Source of the DNA: Paralichthys olivaceus
Taxonomy: Eukaryota; Chordata; Actinopteri; Pleuronectiformes; Paralichthyidae
Direction: 5' to 3'
Assembly: GCF_024713975.1 (NCBI RefSeq)
Contig: NC_091115.1
Coordinates: 5,513,501 to 5,577,500 of the forward strand
DNA: 64,000 nucleotides
The notes below the pieces were generated by a model that was not told where the DNA came from, did no database searches, and was given only the letters and a program-made list of their open reading frames with translations. Of this stretch, positions 20,817 through 32,600 are shown piece by piece (the stretch's first letter is position 1; every line of letters begins with the position of its first letter). The position numbers were made by a program, and so were the translations under genes.

Positions 20817-22581
20817 ACAGGGGTGAGGTGGCTGGAGTAAACATCGACGGTGCACGTGAGCACGCTCGATATAACAATGCCCCACACAAAAATCCGTTAC
20901 CACCCCCTGCACCCTCTCTGGCCCTCCTCCTCCTTCTCCTTGTTGTATCCACTGCTGCTCTCTCTCTGATCCCGACCGCCTGCTTGGTCCGGGAAAGAAA
21001 GACGCACGGTAGCGAAGTGAGAATCACCAAACTGACACCGACTCTCTGAACACCTGGGATTTTGCACTCAAGAAGCGGCGCATCAGGGTTTTCAGAATGA
21101 CATACACACCTGTATCTTGAGTTTGCAGCCTGATCCCAATTGTGTATGTGTGTGTGTGAGATACTGACTGTCTGAATGAAGTGAGGAGCGTGAGAGATAT
21201 AGTTTAAATGTGTCCTCTTTTGTCCCCTTATTATTATTATTATTGAGTCTAAAACAGCCATGGTGCAATCTCCATCTGCATTTTATTTTTTCGGCTTCCA
21301 CGCTGACCAGCAAAGCTCTCTGTCGGAAGATTCACGCATCCTAGTTCTTAACCACACTCGTGCGTGTGCAGAAAACAAGATGAAACACTTGTGTGTATGT
21401 GTATCATGGCAAACTTCCCTTTCTTTTCTCCTTTTTTTGTGTTTATACGTCATCAAGGATTTAAGCTACTCAATCAACGGTAGCTGCTTATATTTCAGTG
21501 CATAATGTTTACTTTGTGTATGGTGGATCATTAGGTACGAGACATTTGGCTGAGGCAGTCACGCTGGCTACATCATTTCCTCCACCGTCAACCTGAAATC
21601 AGTCGATCTATCTCGACCCACAGTCTTTACCGCTGTGGACATTTCATTCTCCCCTCAAAGACATGTTGAGCCAAATAATCAGCGTCCTATCTCAGTGAGT
21701 TGTGTTCATATGTTGAGCACGGAAGGGACCAAAAAGCTGAAGATCAGGTATGTTTGAAAGTAAACAACCTAAAGTGTATCAATCAAAAAAAGTAAATAAT
21801 GAAGACTATGATCATTTCTCTGCTCTTTATTTGAAAACTTTTAGATCAGACTTTCTATTAAACCTGTTTAGTTTCTGGGGGCCTTGAACTGAGCATGAAG
21901 GGTTTTTGATATGCATGTTCGTTTTTTCACGAAAGCCAGACATGGCTGTATTTATATTCTGCCTAATTGTAATTGCATACATACTGCCAAGTGTTCTGAC
22001 ACTTTCTCTGACACTCTTCTTTTGTAACTTCAAAACCAAAATCCGCACAAGAAGTCGCTTGTTTCCTCGTCACTTGCTCATTCCTGCGCTCTCTCACAGT
22101 AGGTTCTGTGTGACAGGCTTTTTTTTTTTTTACCAGAGATATGCCTTGAAACAGGGATTGATACAGGCTGCAGATGACAGCTCCGTGAAAATGCATAATG
22201 CTACACACCCTCGCCTCCTTTTCTTACTTTGTAACAGTATCGCTGTGTGTTGTTACCATTCAGCTGATGTAGGAGTAGGCTTTTCTAACATTTTCATACT
22301 GGATGTTCTTTTTTGCCAGCTGTATTTTTCTTTTTTTATAAAATCTCCCAGAGTGTAAGAGTCTAGTTGCTTTCCCTAATGTACGTAATCCTGCACAGGG
22401 TTCACTCGACTAACTCGTCTTGCTGTTGGAATGAATTGCGAGAAAATGTACATGGCAATATATGAAAAAAATATATATATACATCTATATTCAGTTAAAT
22501 GACTGCAGCTTGTTCTCAGTCTCCCACCTAAAGACATAATTCAGGTTCTTTTAAAATGTCTTATTGTCAAGAGTCCTGTTC

Positions 22582-22729
22582 GTCCATCCAAAAAGCACAG
22601 ATTTAGTACGATGTTAGTGTTGCGCTTTCTATGATGTAAACTTCAATATACTGTTGCTGTTGTTGTTAAAGTTGTCATAGTGGACGCCTCTGCAACCAAC
22701 AGCCAAAATAAAGAGCTTTTTGGATGGAC
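22582..22729 (+). promoter_or_regulatory. 15-base perfect inverted repeat enclosing the proximal impdh1 poly(A) signal
   Basis: GTCCATCCAAAAAGC at 22582-22596 is exactly complementary to GCTTTTTGGATGGAC at 22715-22729, with a 118-base loop. The proximal AATAAA (22707-22712) sits two bases before the right arm. In RNA this would place the signal at the base of a stem. Confidence 0.75.
22707..22712 (+). terminator. Proximal poly(A) signal of impdh1
   Basis: AATAAA about 1.9 kb after the stop codon, followed by a T-rich stretch. Confidence 0.6.
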
Positions 22730-22849
22730 AGAAAAGACTCGGTCGTCAATAGATCAACTTTTTTTTGAGGAGTATCACTTCAGAACATGTTTACAGTAAT
22801 AACACTCAACAAGAGAAAAGTTGCTTTTTGCTGTTCAATATGTTTAAGA

Positions 22850-22863
22850 ATAAATAAATAAAA
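22850..22863 (+). terminator. Distal poly(A) signals of impdh1 (overlapping AATAAA)
   Basis: AATAAATAAATAAA contains three overlapping signals, followed by GTGTTTGG-type downstream sequence. It is the last plus-strand signal before the convergent prrt4 3' end. Confidence 0.65.
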
Positions 22864-22955
22864 CTGTGTTTGGACCACTGTCTTATTTAACACGAGCCGC
22901 CGTGACGCGTTCCAGGATAGGAAGTCAAATGAGGCAGAAATTATAAAAACAAAAC

Positions 22956-22961
22956 TTTATT
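22956..22961 (-). terminator. Poly(A) signal of prrt4
   Basis: TTTATT on the plus strand reads AATAAA on the minus strand, about 660 bases after the prrt4 stop codon. The intervening 22962-23620 would be its 3' UTR; no frame there looks coding. Confidence 0.6.
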
Positions 22962-23620
22962 AAACAGTGTGTTCAGCAAAAGTTATATTTGAGCATAAAT
23001 AAATTAGTAAGCAAGTCATGGAGGAGGAAGTAGAAGCTCAGTCCATCTGTGATAAATGTCAGAGGGAAAAGGTAGTATGATGTTCTGCCAGTAGAGGGTG
23101 CCATTGCACCATAACTCAAGGTAGCATATTGGTTTGTAGAGTTCATGATTCACTAAACTTAATATCAATCCCAGTATTTCAACATGACATTAAACGACAG
23201 TAATATTCTGCTAAACGTGAATGTGTATTACTTCAGTAGTATTTAATAAGTGCTTAATTCAGTCACAGTACTATCTATTGGAATGTCAGAAAGCAATACA
23301 AACATTGTACGAATAAAATCCTGCTATCTCCATGTTTTTTTTTTCTGTATCAAACTTCACCGTCCTTTATCAAACATGTAAAAAGTTACAAATGACCTTT
23401 TGGCTTTTGACATTCTTGGCACTTTAACCCTTTAAGACATTCACTAATGACCACACAAAGCTTATCAACCACCAAAAACATTTTGGCAGCTCTGGGTTTT
23501 TTACGCAAAAGCTACCATGCACTACCAAATAGGCTATAAAAGCCATGACAGTCAATTTGCTGCACAAAACCTTCTGGCTGAGACCTCAGTGTAACCCTCG
23601 TTTGACCATTCTGTGTCCTT

Positions 23621-26600
23621 TTATAAATCAATCGTCTCACTGCAGATGCTCATAGCATCGATTTGTCTGCAAACACTGATGAACTCCTCCTGCACCGATC
23701 GGTCTGCCTCCGATGACATGTCCAGGTCCAGGCTCTCCTGTGAGGCCGCGCCCAGCGTATGATAGTGCCTCTGTGGGTCAGCGTGGGCCTGGTGGCCTGA
23801 GGACGACACGTGGCCTGTGTCCCCTCGATGGGGAAGTTGCTGAGCCTGTCTCTCTGGGCTTGGGCAGAGGACCAGTGAGGAGCCCCCGAGAGAGGCTCTG
23901 TAGAATGAACATGAGGAGGAACTGCCCCTCCAACGTTCAGGAGATGAGCAGCTGGAGGAGGAGGAGGAGAGGGAGGGAGACAGTTGAGAACCTATGACGG
24001 TTTCTCCTTGAGGTTTGGTGATGGGGGGCTGGGGTTGACAGGCCATCTCTACGCAGGAAGAAGTCCGATAAAGGCTGGAGTCAGCTGTGAGAGGATCACA
24101 CAGGCTGCTGCTGGGAGGTACACTGTGGTTGTTTATGGATATGTCACTGAGGCGAATGGGCCTAGAAGGGCTGAAGAGGCTCATGGGAAAGAGGGCCTCA
24201 CTGAAGAGGGCCTCATCTATGCTGCGACGCAGGTTGATGGGCGAGGGTGGCCGCAGGTCTGTGGTGGAGTCACTGGTGAAAGACGAGCCTGATGGTTCTC
24301 GGCCTCCTCCATCCTCAGGTTTTCCTGACCCCTGTAAGTCCATATCCAAGTCCAGGTCTCGATATGCTAAGGCCCGGTTGCTGTGGTAGAGGAGGTCCAG
24401 GCCATTCAGACTATTACCGAGCCTCTCATCCATCAGGGTATAAAGAGGAAGGCTCTCGGACTCTCCAAGCCCTACTGTATCAACAATGGCGAGTTTCTCC
24501 TGCTGGCTCAGGGTCCACTGGTAGCTCCCAGGCAGAATGGGCGATTTGGAGGCCAACAGTTCAGTCCAGCAGCTTCCTGCAGATGGAAGGTGGTCAGAAC
24601 AGTAGACAGGTTGTGCAACCACCAAGGCTAAGGTGAGACAGACCCCGAGCTCACATAGTCTGCAGCTAAACTGAAAAGCCCACCAGGGCCAGGGGTGGAA
24701 CACCTCCTCTCCACCGGCAACACCCATAGCATTGAGCATTGCATACAACTGCAGTCCTGCACATGCTAAAGAAAACAACGCTGAAAGACAAACAGTTATG
24801 GCGGCACGGTCCCAATCTCGGCTCTCAGCAAAGGGGCAGCGGTTGTAGCGCTCAGCGGGTGTAGGAGAAGTGTTGTTCAGGTGGTAGATGTGCTTCGAGT
24901 CCGCCCGCACGTAGATGTAGAACACAAAATAGGCAGCAGACAGAAAAGTGGCCAGCACGACAAAGGCTCCACGGGAGATGAGTGAAAGAAAGAGGCAAAG
25001 GGGAGGCTTTTGCTGGTAGAACTTCAGTAATGTCACTGGGCCGAATGCAGCGGCAAAGTGCAGGGCAACCAGGCAGGCCAGGAAACAGGGTCTCTGGAAG
25101 GCTGAGTAGGAGAGCTGCATTCTTGAGCGCATGGAGAGGAGAAGGAAAACCAGGCCGAAAGCTGCCGTCAGGCAGGGAAAGGGCGCCTCGTAGAGCATCA
25201 GCGAGGCCTCTGTGAAGGGCAGGCGATCCTGGTGGCCGTAGGCGTCGTACAGGAGCGAGAAAGATCTGGTACAACCAGCAGCCAGTAGAAACAGGCTGAC
25301 TAGGGCGAAGTAGCCACACCCAGATGGACATCGCAGTGGCAAGCAGAGCAGATTGAGCGCTGAGGCTAGCGTTAGCATCGCAAAGACACAACCGGCACCA
25401 TAAACATGTGCCTCCCAAGCCAGGCCCCAAGCTGCCATGGCACTGTTCCAGTCAGTGTACAAGGGCACCAACATGGGAGGAGCCGGGATTAGAAAAGGGT
25501 TGATTGATTGGTTTGCGGCAGTGGTGTTTTGTGTGGGTCTGGCGTCCAAGGTGGAGGCGGTGGTGGTGGAGTCCCACGTGTCTGAGAGGTTGCAGATCCC
25601 GGTGCGTTCTTTATTGCAGTCTGGGAGAAAGGTGACGCTGCTGTCCACCGGGTCGAACATCCAGTCTTCAGTGTCGAGGGGAATATGTGGAGTTTCCGAG
25701 GTAGAGCCTGGAAAGAAAGTAGAATGTCAGTATGATGGAAAGTTGCGATAGCTTTAAACATCTACTTTCACGTGAGATTAAAGCACATTAATTGTCCTCT
25801 CATGAGAGTACAGAGAAGCATTTAGTCAATGCTCAAACTATCTGAGTCAGAGTACAAACGGGATCTGGTCCAAGACGTTGAAAGAGTATTTTCCCCCTCA
25901 TGTGCTAATCCTGTTTAAAGCTTGTAAGAAGGCAACTTCAAACCGAGCAGGACATAAAAAAGAAAAGAAGTGTGTGTGTTATATCTTTGTGAGGACCTTT
26001 TTGAAGTAGCACCTTTGATTGAGGACATTTTGGGAGAATTAGGACATTTGGCTGGTCCTCGTGTTTAGATGGGATGTTTGAGGGTTAAGATTTGCTTTCA
26101 AGTTCAAGGTTAGCATTAGGTTCTGGTTACTAGGATTAGAAATAGAGGGTTAGGGTCAGAGCTATACCAATGAATGTCCTCACTAAGACAGAAGTGCAAG
26201 AGGACAAGGCTGTGTGTGTGTGTGTGTGTAAGAGAGAGCAGCCCACTCAAAACCACAGAGCCGGTTTCTCTTCCATTACATATGCCATCTGGAGTTTCCA
26301 ACATTAATTAGGATTGTGTTAGACGTTTTTGCTTTGTGAAGGAAATAGCTTTTTTTAAATGGTGTAGCTTTGTATACATGTGTTTGCGTGGACATTACGG
26401 AGACGCCTGTGAAGCTAATCTGCGGCGAACGAGTTTACACTGTTCAATTAACTGGGGCATGACTCGAATGCAACGTAATTCACTTCACGCTGCATAATGC
26501 CTCACAGATGGGCAAAAAGACAAACAGTGTTTAGTCTCCTAGTGTCCCCTCCAATCAGCCTCACATCCCGGAGCTTATTTGTTTCCACAAAACGTAACCA

Positions 26601-29600
26601 GCTCCACATGCATGCTGTCGTTCCACCACAAAGGACATTTTGAAATGTTGTAATAGCAGCTTAAAACTGTGTCACATTAAAAGAGAAGCAACTTCTAATT
26701 GCGTCTCTGTTACTTGCAGACACGCTCTCATCAGTCATTTTGCTGCAGGCTTATCAGAGACAGTCTCTGCTCCATAAAGAGCCAGGTGGTGTAATGGAGC
26801 GCAGAGACGGGGACAAATGAACAGGCTAAACCAACAGTAAATCACACAGCAGGAAGGTTTTAATGTGCAATAACTTTGGAGTGAGATTCAAGACTTATTT
26901 TTGTTGTAACTCTGCAAGAACGTGGGTTTAAGTGCGTCTAGCGATGTCTGGGGAGTACATTATATCTGTTATGTGCCAGTCTAAGATCTTAAATGTGCTG
27001 ACCTCACCACCGCAGTGCACCCTACATCTTTGCGTATAGATTGAAGATGTCTAATTTGTTTCCTGACTAAAGCTAAAAGCGGAATTCGTGTGGTTGAGCA
27101 TTTCTGTTTCAAGTCTTTCTCAATGGTCTTTTTAATGCACTTTTATAGGTTTTTATTTTTGTGTTTCCCTTCCCACCCTGGCCTGGTTCCCCAATTCTCC
27201 CTTTTTGTTTATGATTTCCCTTCGGCCCTCGCCTTCAACAAGAGGGAAACTCCCATAGGTGGGTTTGCTATTTTTAAACTGGGATAGTTTGTGTATGAAA
27301 ATCCACTATTCTCTTTGACTGTCCTGGATTTTCTGCTCTCATGCTTTATTTGTTTTGCTTCTGCCGCTCTTTGCAAATGTTATAGATAGAATGGATATGG
27401 TGGCTGCTGCCTCCTCTGTGTTTAATGTGTGTGGTTCTGAAGGGAAATGTTCGACTGCAGCTGCTTTCGGATACATGCACAGAAGTCTGGACATTTTCCT
27501 GAAATTTTCCAGAGGGGCTGCATGTGAGAACTCAAACGTTTGTGTCAGTTGCTCCTGGAACACGACGGACACAAAAAACGAAAGAATACAAATACCTCAG
27601 GACGACAAAGAGGTGTCATCCACGTGGGAGACACCAACAAAGATTTGGAAAGACAGCAAACGTTGTGAGGTTTTGGAGATAAGGGTGCTGGTGTTGGATT
27701 AGCTGTAAAAAAAATCATTTGATTCATACGCCATGTCCTGCCTCCTGCATGCTCGACCCAGACGCCACCCCTCACCTGAACGTCTGACCCAGACAATCTC
27801 CTGCTGTGTTCTTCACATGTGAAATGTCTGGACCTAACATTCAGGAGTTCATGCCTTGAAACGACTCTAACATCACAGTGACGAAGCACAATAGCCTGAA
27901 ACCCTTTCTCAACTATTTCTGTCTGTCTGCTCATTTTGCGAGGACGTGTGCCTGTGCATGTTGACGCTCGCTGTACTCAAGTGCCTCTTGTGAAGCCCTG
28001 CTCTCTCTCTCTGCAGATCCTCATGAGTCGCAGTGGATTTTCTCAAGTGCTTTGACATAATCCTCAGCACTTCCCTGCCTGTTGTCGAGGCTTTTTAAAA
28101 TGTTTCTTGTTTGTCTCTGAACTCCGGAGCTGATTCATGTTCCAAGGTTGTTATGAAAATGTCAAGCTCGGGGAGAAATATGACCTCACCGCCAGCTGCC
28201 AGTGCATCTTACACTGTGGCCTGATGCAGCAGATTTATTTCAACCATCTTCTTTTGAAGCCTCGTGATTTCCTCAACAAGAGAAAAAAAACGATTGAGTT
28301 GTCGAGAGGTTTGTTTTTGCGCTGATGCCGATGTTTTTTAATTAAGTCCTGATTAAGCTTTAATAAGAAAAAGCGAGATGCTGTCAAGGTGTCTCCCTGA
28401 TGCATCATTTTCATAATCATCCTTCAGCAAACGCCCTGGACAGATGTGTGGGCATCAGTCAGCACGTTCAGATGTGGAACGCCATGTTTGTGCTCTGTCA
28501 GGAAAGTGCAAGGACAAGCTGTGCTGCCACTAGGTCAGTGAAGCAAATGGACTAAACATCCTGTTCCATACACGGTGGTTTAATTTGCCAGGAATGACTG
28601 AATGACACAGTGGTTGATTAACAGTCACAGCAGTGTCCCAAGGTGTCTGCAGTCACATAATACTTTACTGCTGAAATTATATTGGATAATAGATCAGAAG
28701 AATGACAGCAAATTAATCAGCAAAGTCATTTATGAACTTAGAAATTTGTAGCTTCTCGATGTTGGAACACAACGATTTAAAACTTGCTCGTAGCTCATCG
28801 GTACCTTAATTATCTGAGAGTTGTGACGCGCTAATCAGATTAAACGAGCAACTGGAGGACGTTATCAGGGTCAGAGAACTTCTGATGGACATTTGAAAAC
28901 TTTTTGCATGTTAGATTAAAAAGTGAAAACTAGTCTGCAGCTAAGCTAGTAGCTCTACAAGGCTGCACACAGCAGTAGTTTAAGCCAGATGGTGACACAA
29001 GGATGGCAACGTTAAGGTGGAGTAGGGCTGATGTCTAATGTCAACACCATGCTAGAAACAGAAAAGCCAATGGATCCCTAATGTGACATCCAGCTCGTTG
29101 TCAGGATGTTGCTCTCTGGTCCAAAGGTCGACCGACTGACCGACATTCCCGTCCTCAGGGCCTCTGGCACTGCTGATGTTCGACATGAATCAATGACACC
29201 GATAATCATTACTCGCAGCACTACACTGGAATAACATTGAATTGTTAGTTCGGCAGCCATCTCAGTGAGACTCAGGTGTAAAAAAAACAGACAGTATCAG
29301 TGATGGAAACTTTGGAGCGTAAAACAAACGCACAGCTGCAGGCGGTCTGACTGTGGCCGCTGATAAAAGTAGGTGGGGTTCAGCACCGTGTCTCCTGTCT
29401 GTCCATTTGCTTACTTTCCAGGGCAGGACTGTTCCACTGAGGCGGGCCCGAGCAGGAAAAACATGACGGCCGTTGAATCGGTGCCATGTTTCGCTGCCTC
29501 GCTCGTGTCGATACATGTCACGTCTGAGCTGACGGGGGCGCGCCTGAGCTGGCCCTGGACGGGGTTTGGTATGTGGCAGCAGCTGCACTTCGAGAATGGA

Positions 29601-32600
29601 TCAGAGCGTTACGTTCCGCCGCTCGGTCATCTGACACATTCCTGTGGGAATGAACGTTTCATGCCAGGGACGCACAAGCAAAGTCCCAGTGTAACGAATG
29701 AGACCGATCATTTCTTCTGAGGTGTAGTTTCATTCATGTCTCTGTGGAAACGTGATATTTACATCATGTCTGTGGGTTTTGCCTGTAAAGGTTGAAAGGT
29801 CTCCCCTAAGGCGCCGTAATCCGAGGTCATAAAGGTGAAGGTGACTTCTGATGTTTTACTGCAGATCCTCGCTCACAGTCTTTAATGGGCTCCGTGTTGC
29901 CATGATCCTGAAAAGCTCTGTGCACTTTTCATCTGATCGCCTCCATCTTCAATTTGGCTCAACGCAGAAAAAGCAATTAAGCAGGAGCTCACGGATCAGT
30001 TAGACGCTGCATATTCAGGAGGAGGAGCCGTTTTCATCTTCTTCCAAATCAGATGGACATAATATAAAAGCACTGCTGTGGCTCAATGAAAGCAAATTGG
30101 AGAGTTTGTATGATGACTGCAAATCTGTTTATGTGCCGCTGATAATTTAAGCTCTATAGGGTGAACACTGTCGAAATTCAAAGGGCAGATGCACAGACTG
30201 CTGACGTTACTGTAACGCTCGTTCAGTTGCTCTTTTGTGAACTAGAGAGGCCCAGTGGCGCGCCATCATCAGTGAGTGGCACATTTGACAAGTCTATTTT
30301 AGTCAACATCTGCTATTCTGGGTGAGGGAATGTGGGCCACATCTGCACCTGTGAGCCGGGTCGAAAGTGGATCTTTTAACAAAATGAGCTTCATGATGAT
30401 GGAAGATGTATAAGAATATTCACCATCTAGTCTCATATATTAATTTATATAATTACATTTTGTTTATTACTACATAATCGCCAACATTTTTTGCCCCTTT
30501 GAGCAATATTAATTAATTAATTTTATTAATTAACTTTAATTCAAAATACACAATAAACACCTGGACTTAATTAACTGATTCCAAACCAGAATTAATGATA
30601 ATATTTGATTTAGTAAAATGAATGTGAGAAGTTATCATTTATTCATAAATCACTCTTGGCAAGTGGCAAGAATTTAAAAATATGTAACATTGGCCTCTAG
30701 GGGTCTCTATAGTAACAAAAGACCTACAGTTTTCTGGGGTGAGATGAAGTATTGACCTAGTATTGGTCTGGTCGCTGTCAGACATTTTAACGAATAATTG
30801 TTTCCTGGTATATCTTAAATTAAAAAAAAGTGTTTCCCTAATTTTTAAGTGAAACTATCGTCGTCTATGATTATTTATCTGAGAGAACAGATAAATGTTT
30901 GTTTGTCAGGTGGGCAGTGTTCCGTCTCTCTTCAGCTCTCAGGATTTCTCTGATTCACAGTTTGAGCAGTTTTCTCCCTTTGGAAGCAATTAGTGGCTCC
31001 AGGCTGAGGAGGCCTGGTAATTGTTTGTGACAGATTTACAGATATTGAAACAAGCACAGGATGGCACATGAAACAACCAGCGTGCAGCTCTTTTAACCGT
31101 CCTCCTCAAACACAAGCTAGACAGACAATAGTTACAGTATTTGTTTAACATGTTCAAGGATGCTCACCGGTGCTCTGAGGCAGGGATTTTGTCAGCAGCT
31201 CTGCGGGCAGCGTGGAAATGTCTGCCAACCTCCCGTCGTCATCTGCAGCAGCTGAATGCACCGCACCTTCCTCAGCCTCCTCAGCCTCCTCATCCTCCTG
31301 GCCTGGCAGCTCTGGGGAAACAAGTGCAGTTTAACCTCTGAACAATTTAAAACTCACAACCGTGCAGACTGAAGAGAGAAACACTGAATCTGACTGGAGC
31401 TTGCAAAACGAAAGTGTAACCTCTCTCCTCTCAGAGCAAATCTGTGGCCTCACTCTGCGGAAAAGGGCAGGACTATATTTCCTAACCCAGTTCTGTCAAA
31501 TGGATCTGCCCATCATCCACTTAGTTGTAGCCAGTCATCCATCGCACGGTAGTCTGGCCCTCTGTAGTCTAATTACGTTGACATCCTAATGTGTGTGTGT
31601 GGGTGGGTGGGTGAGTACGTCCTGCTCCAGCCCCAGTTTCCTCCTCCTGACTCCTTGTTCAATCATCTGTCTTTGAGCTTTAACTTGAAGAGAAACGAGG
31701 AGCAGCATTTCATAAAGAGCACACAGAGAGAAAAAAAGTGAGCCGCAAAACACAAGCGACGGAGAGAGCGAGGAAGTAATGACGTCGAGGCCGAGCAGAA
31801 TCATCCTCTCCTCCCTCCAGTGCTGTCGCAGAATGTTTTCACAGTCAGGCCTCTGTGCTCAGGGCTTTGTGTGTTTTCCAGAGCAGCAGTTTTTAAACGA
31901 GTGATGGAGCAGAACCCGTTGGGAGGAGGAACTGTTGAACTGACGGCGGTGACGCAAAGGAAAAAAGTGTTGGGAAGAATTACTGTTAGTGAAAGATGCC
32001 AGGATGTCAGGACTGCAGGGAGGATAAACATATGGAGGCAGTGCTCTGGACTATCTTGTGATCTAGGTCATGAGTTAATCACATGTAAAATAACATACTG
32101 CACATGTAAACACCTGCACACACGGTACAGCTGGTGTTTGGGAGTCAAGTCTGAGTTGTCATCTATCTTCAAAAGCAAATTACAAGAAGAACATTTTGTT
32201 TGTCTCAACATTTTTGTTCTTATCTCCAACAAGGAGGTTGTGTTTGCTTCCGTCTGTTGGTTTGTTTTTTGGATTACGTCAAAACCACTCAACAGATTTC
32301 CATGAAATATGGTGGAAGGACTTGGTATGAGATAGAGAAGAACCCATTCAATTTGGGTGTGGATCTGTACAAATGAGTGGAACCAGGTGGGATTTTAACT
32401 CTTTAACATTACCAAGGGAATAATTCATGGATCTTCATAAAACAAAACAGGCATTTAAAGGAAAGTGATGGTGATAGAGTGAGACTCTATAGACAAAAGG
32501 AAATAACGTATGTATAACTGCAGTAAAATGATAATTCAGCACTAAAGTGGAAGGTTGAGTGATTCACTAAGCTCCTGCCTCCCTCTCTGATCCCTCTTTG

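Larger units (their letters stand above)
20817..22880 (+). other. impdh1: impdh1 3' untranslated region
   Basis: No gene on either strand is supported between the impdh1 stop codon (20814-20816) and the poly(A) signals at 22707 and 22850. The sequence contains GT/TTA repeats and a poly-T run. A long 3' UTR of about 1.9-2.0 kb is the simplest reading. Confidence 0.7.

Noticed and set aside
24852..25430. 192-codon minus-strand frame inside the prrt4 last exon
   Set aside because: A shifted frame of the prrt4 coding exon. The correct frame has membrane segments and joins in phase to exons 1 and 2.
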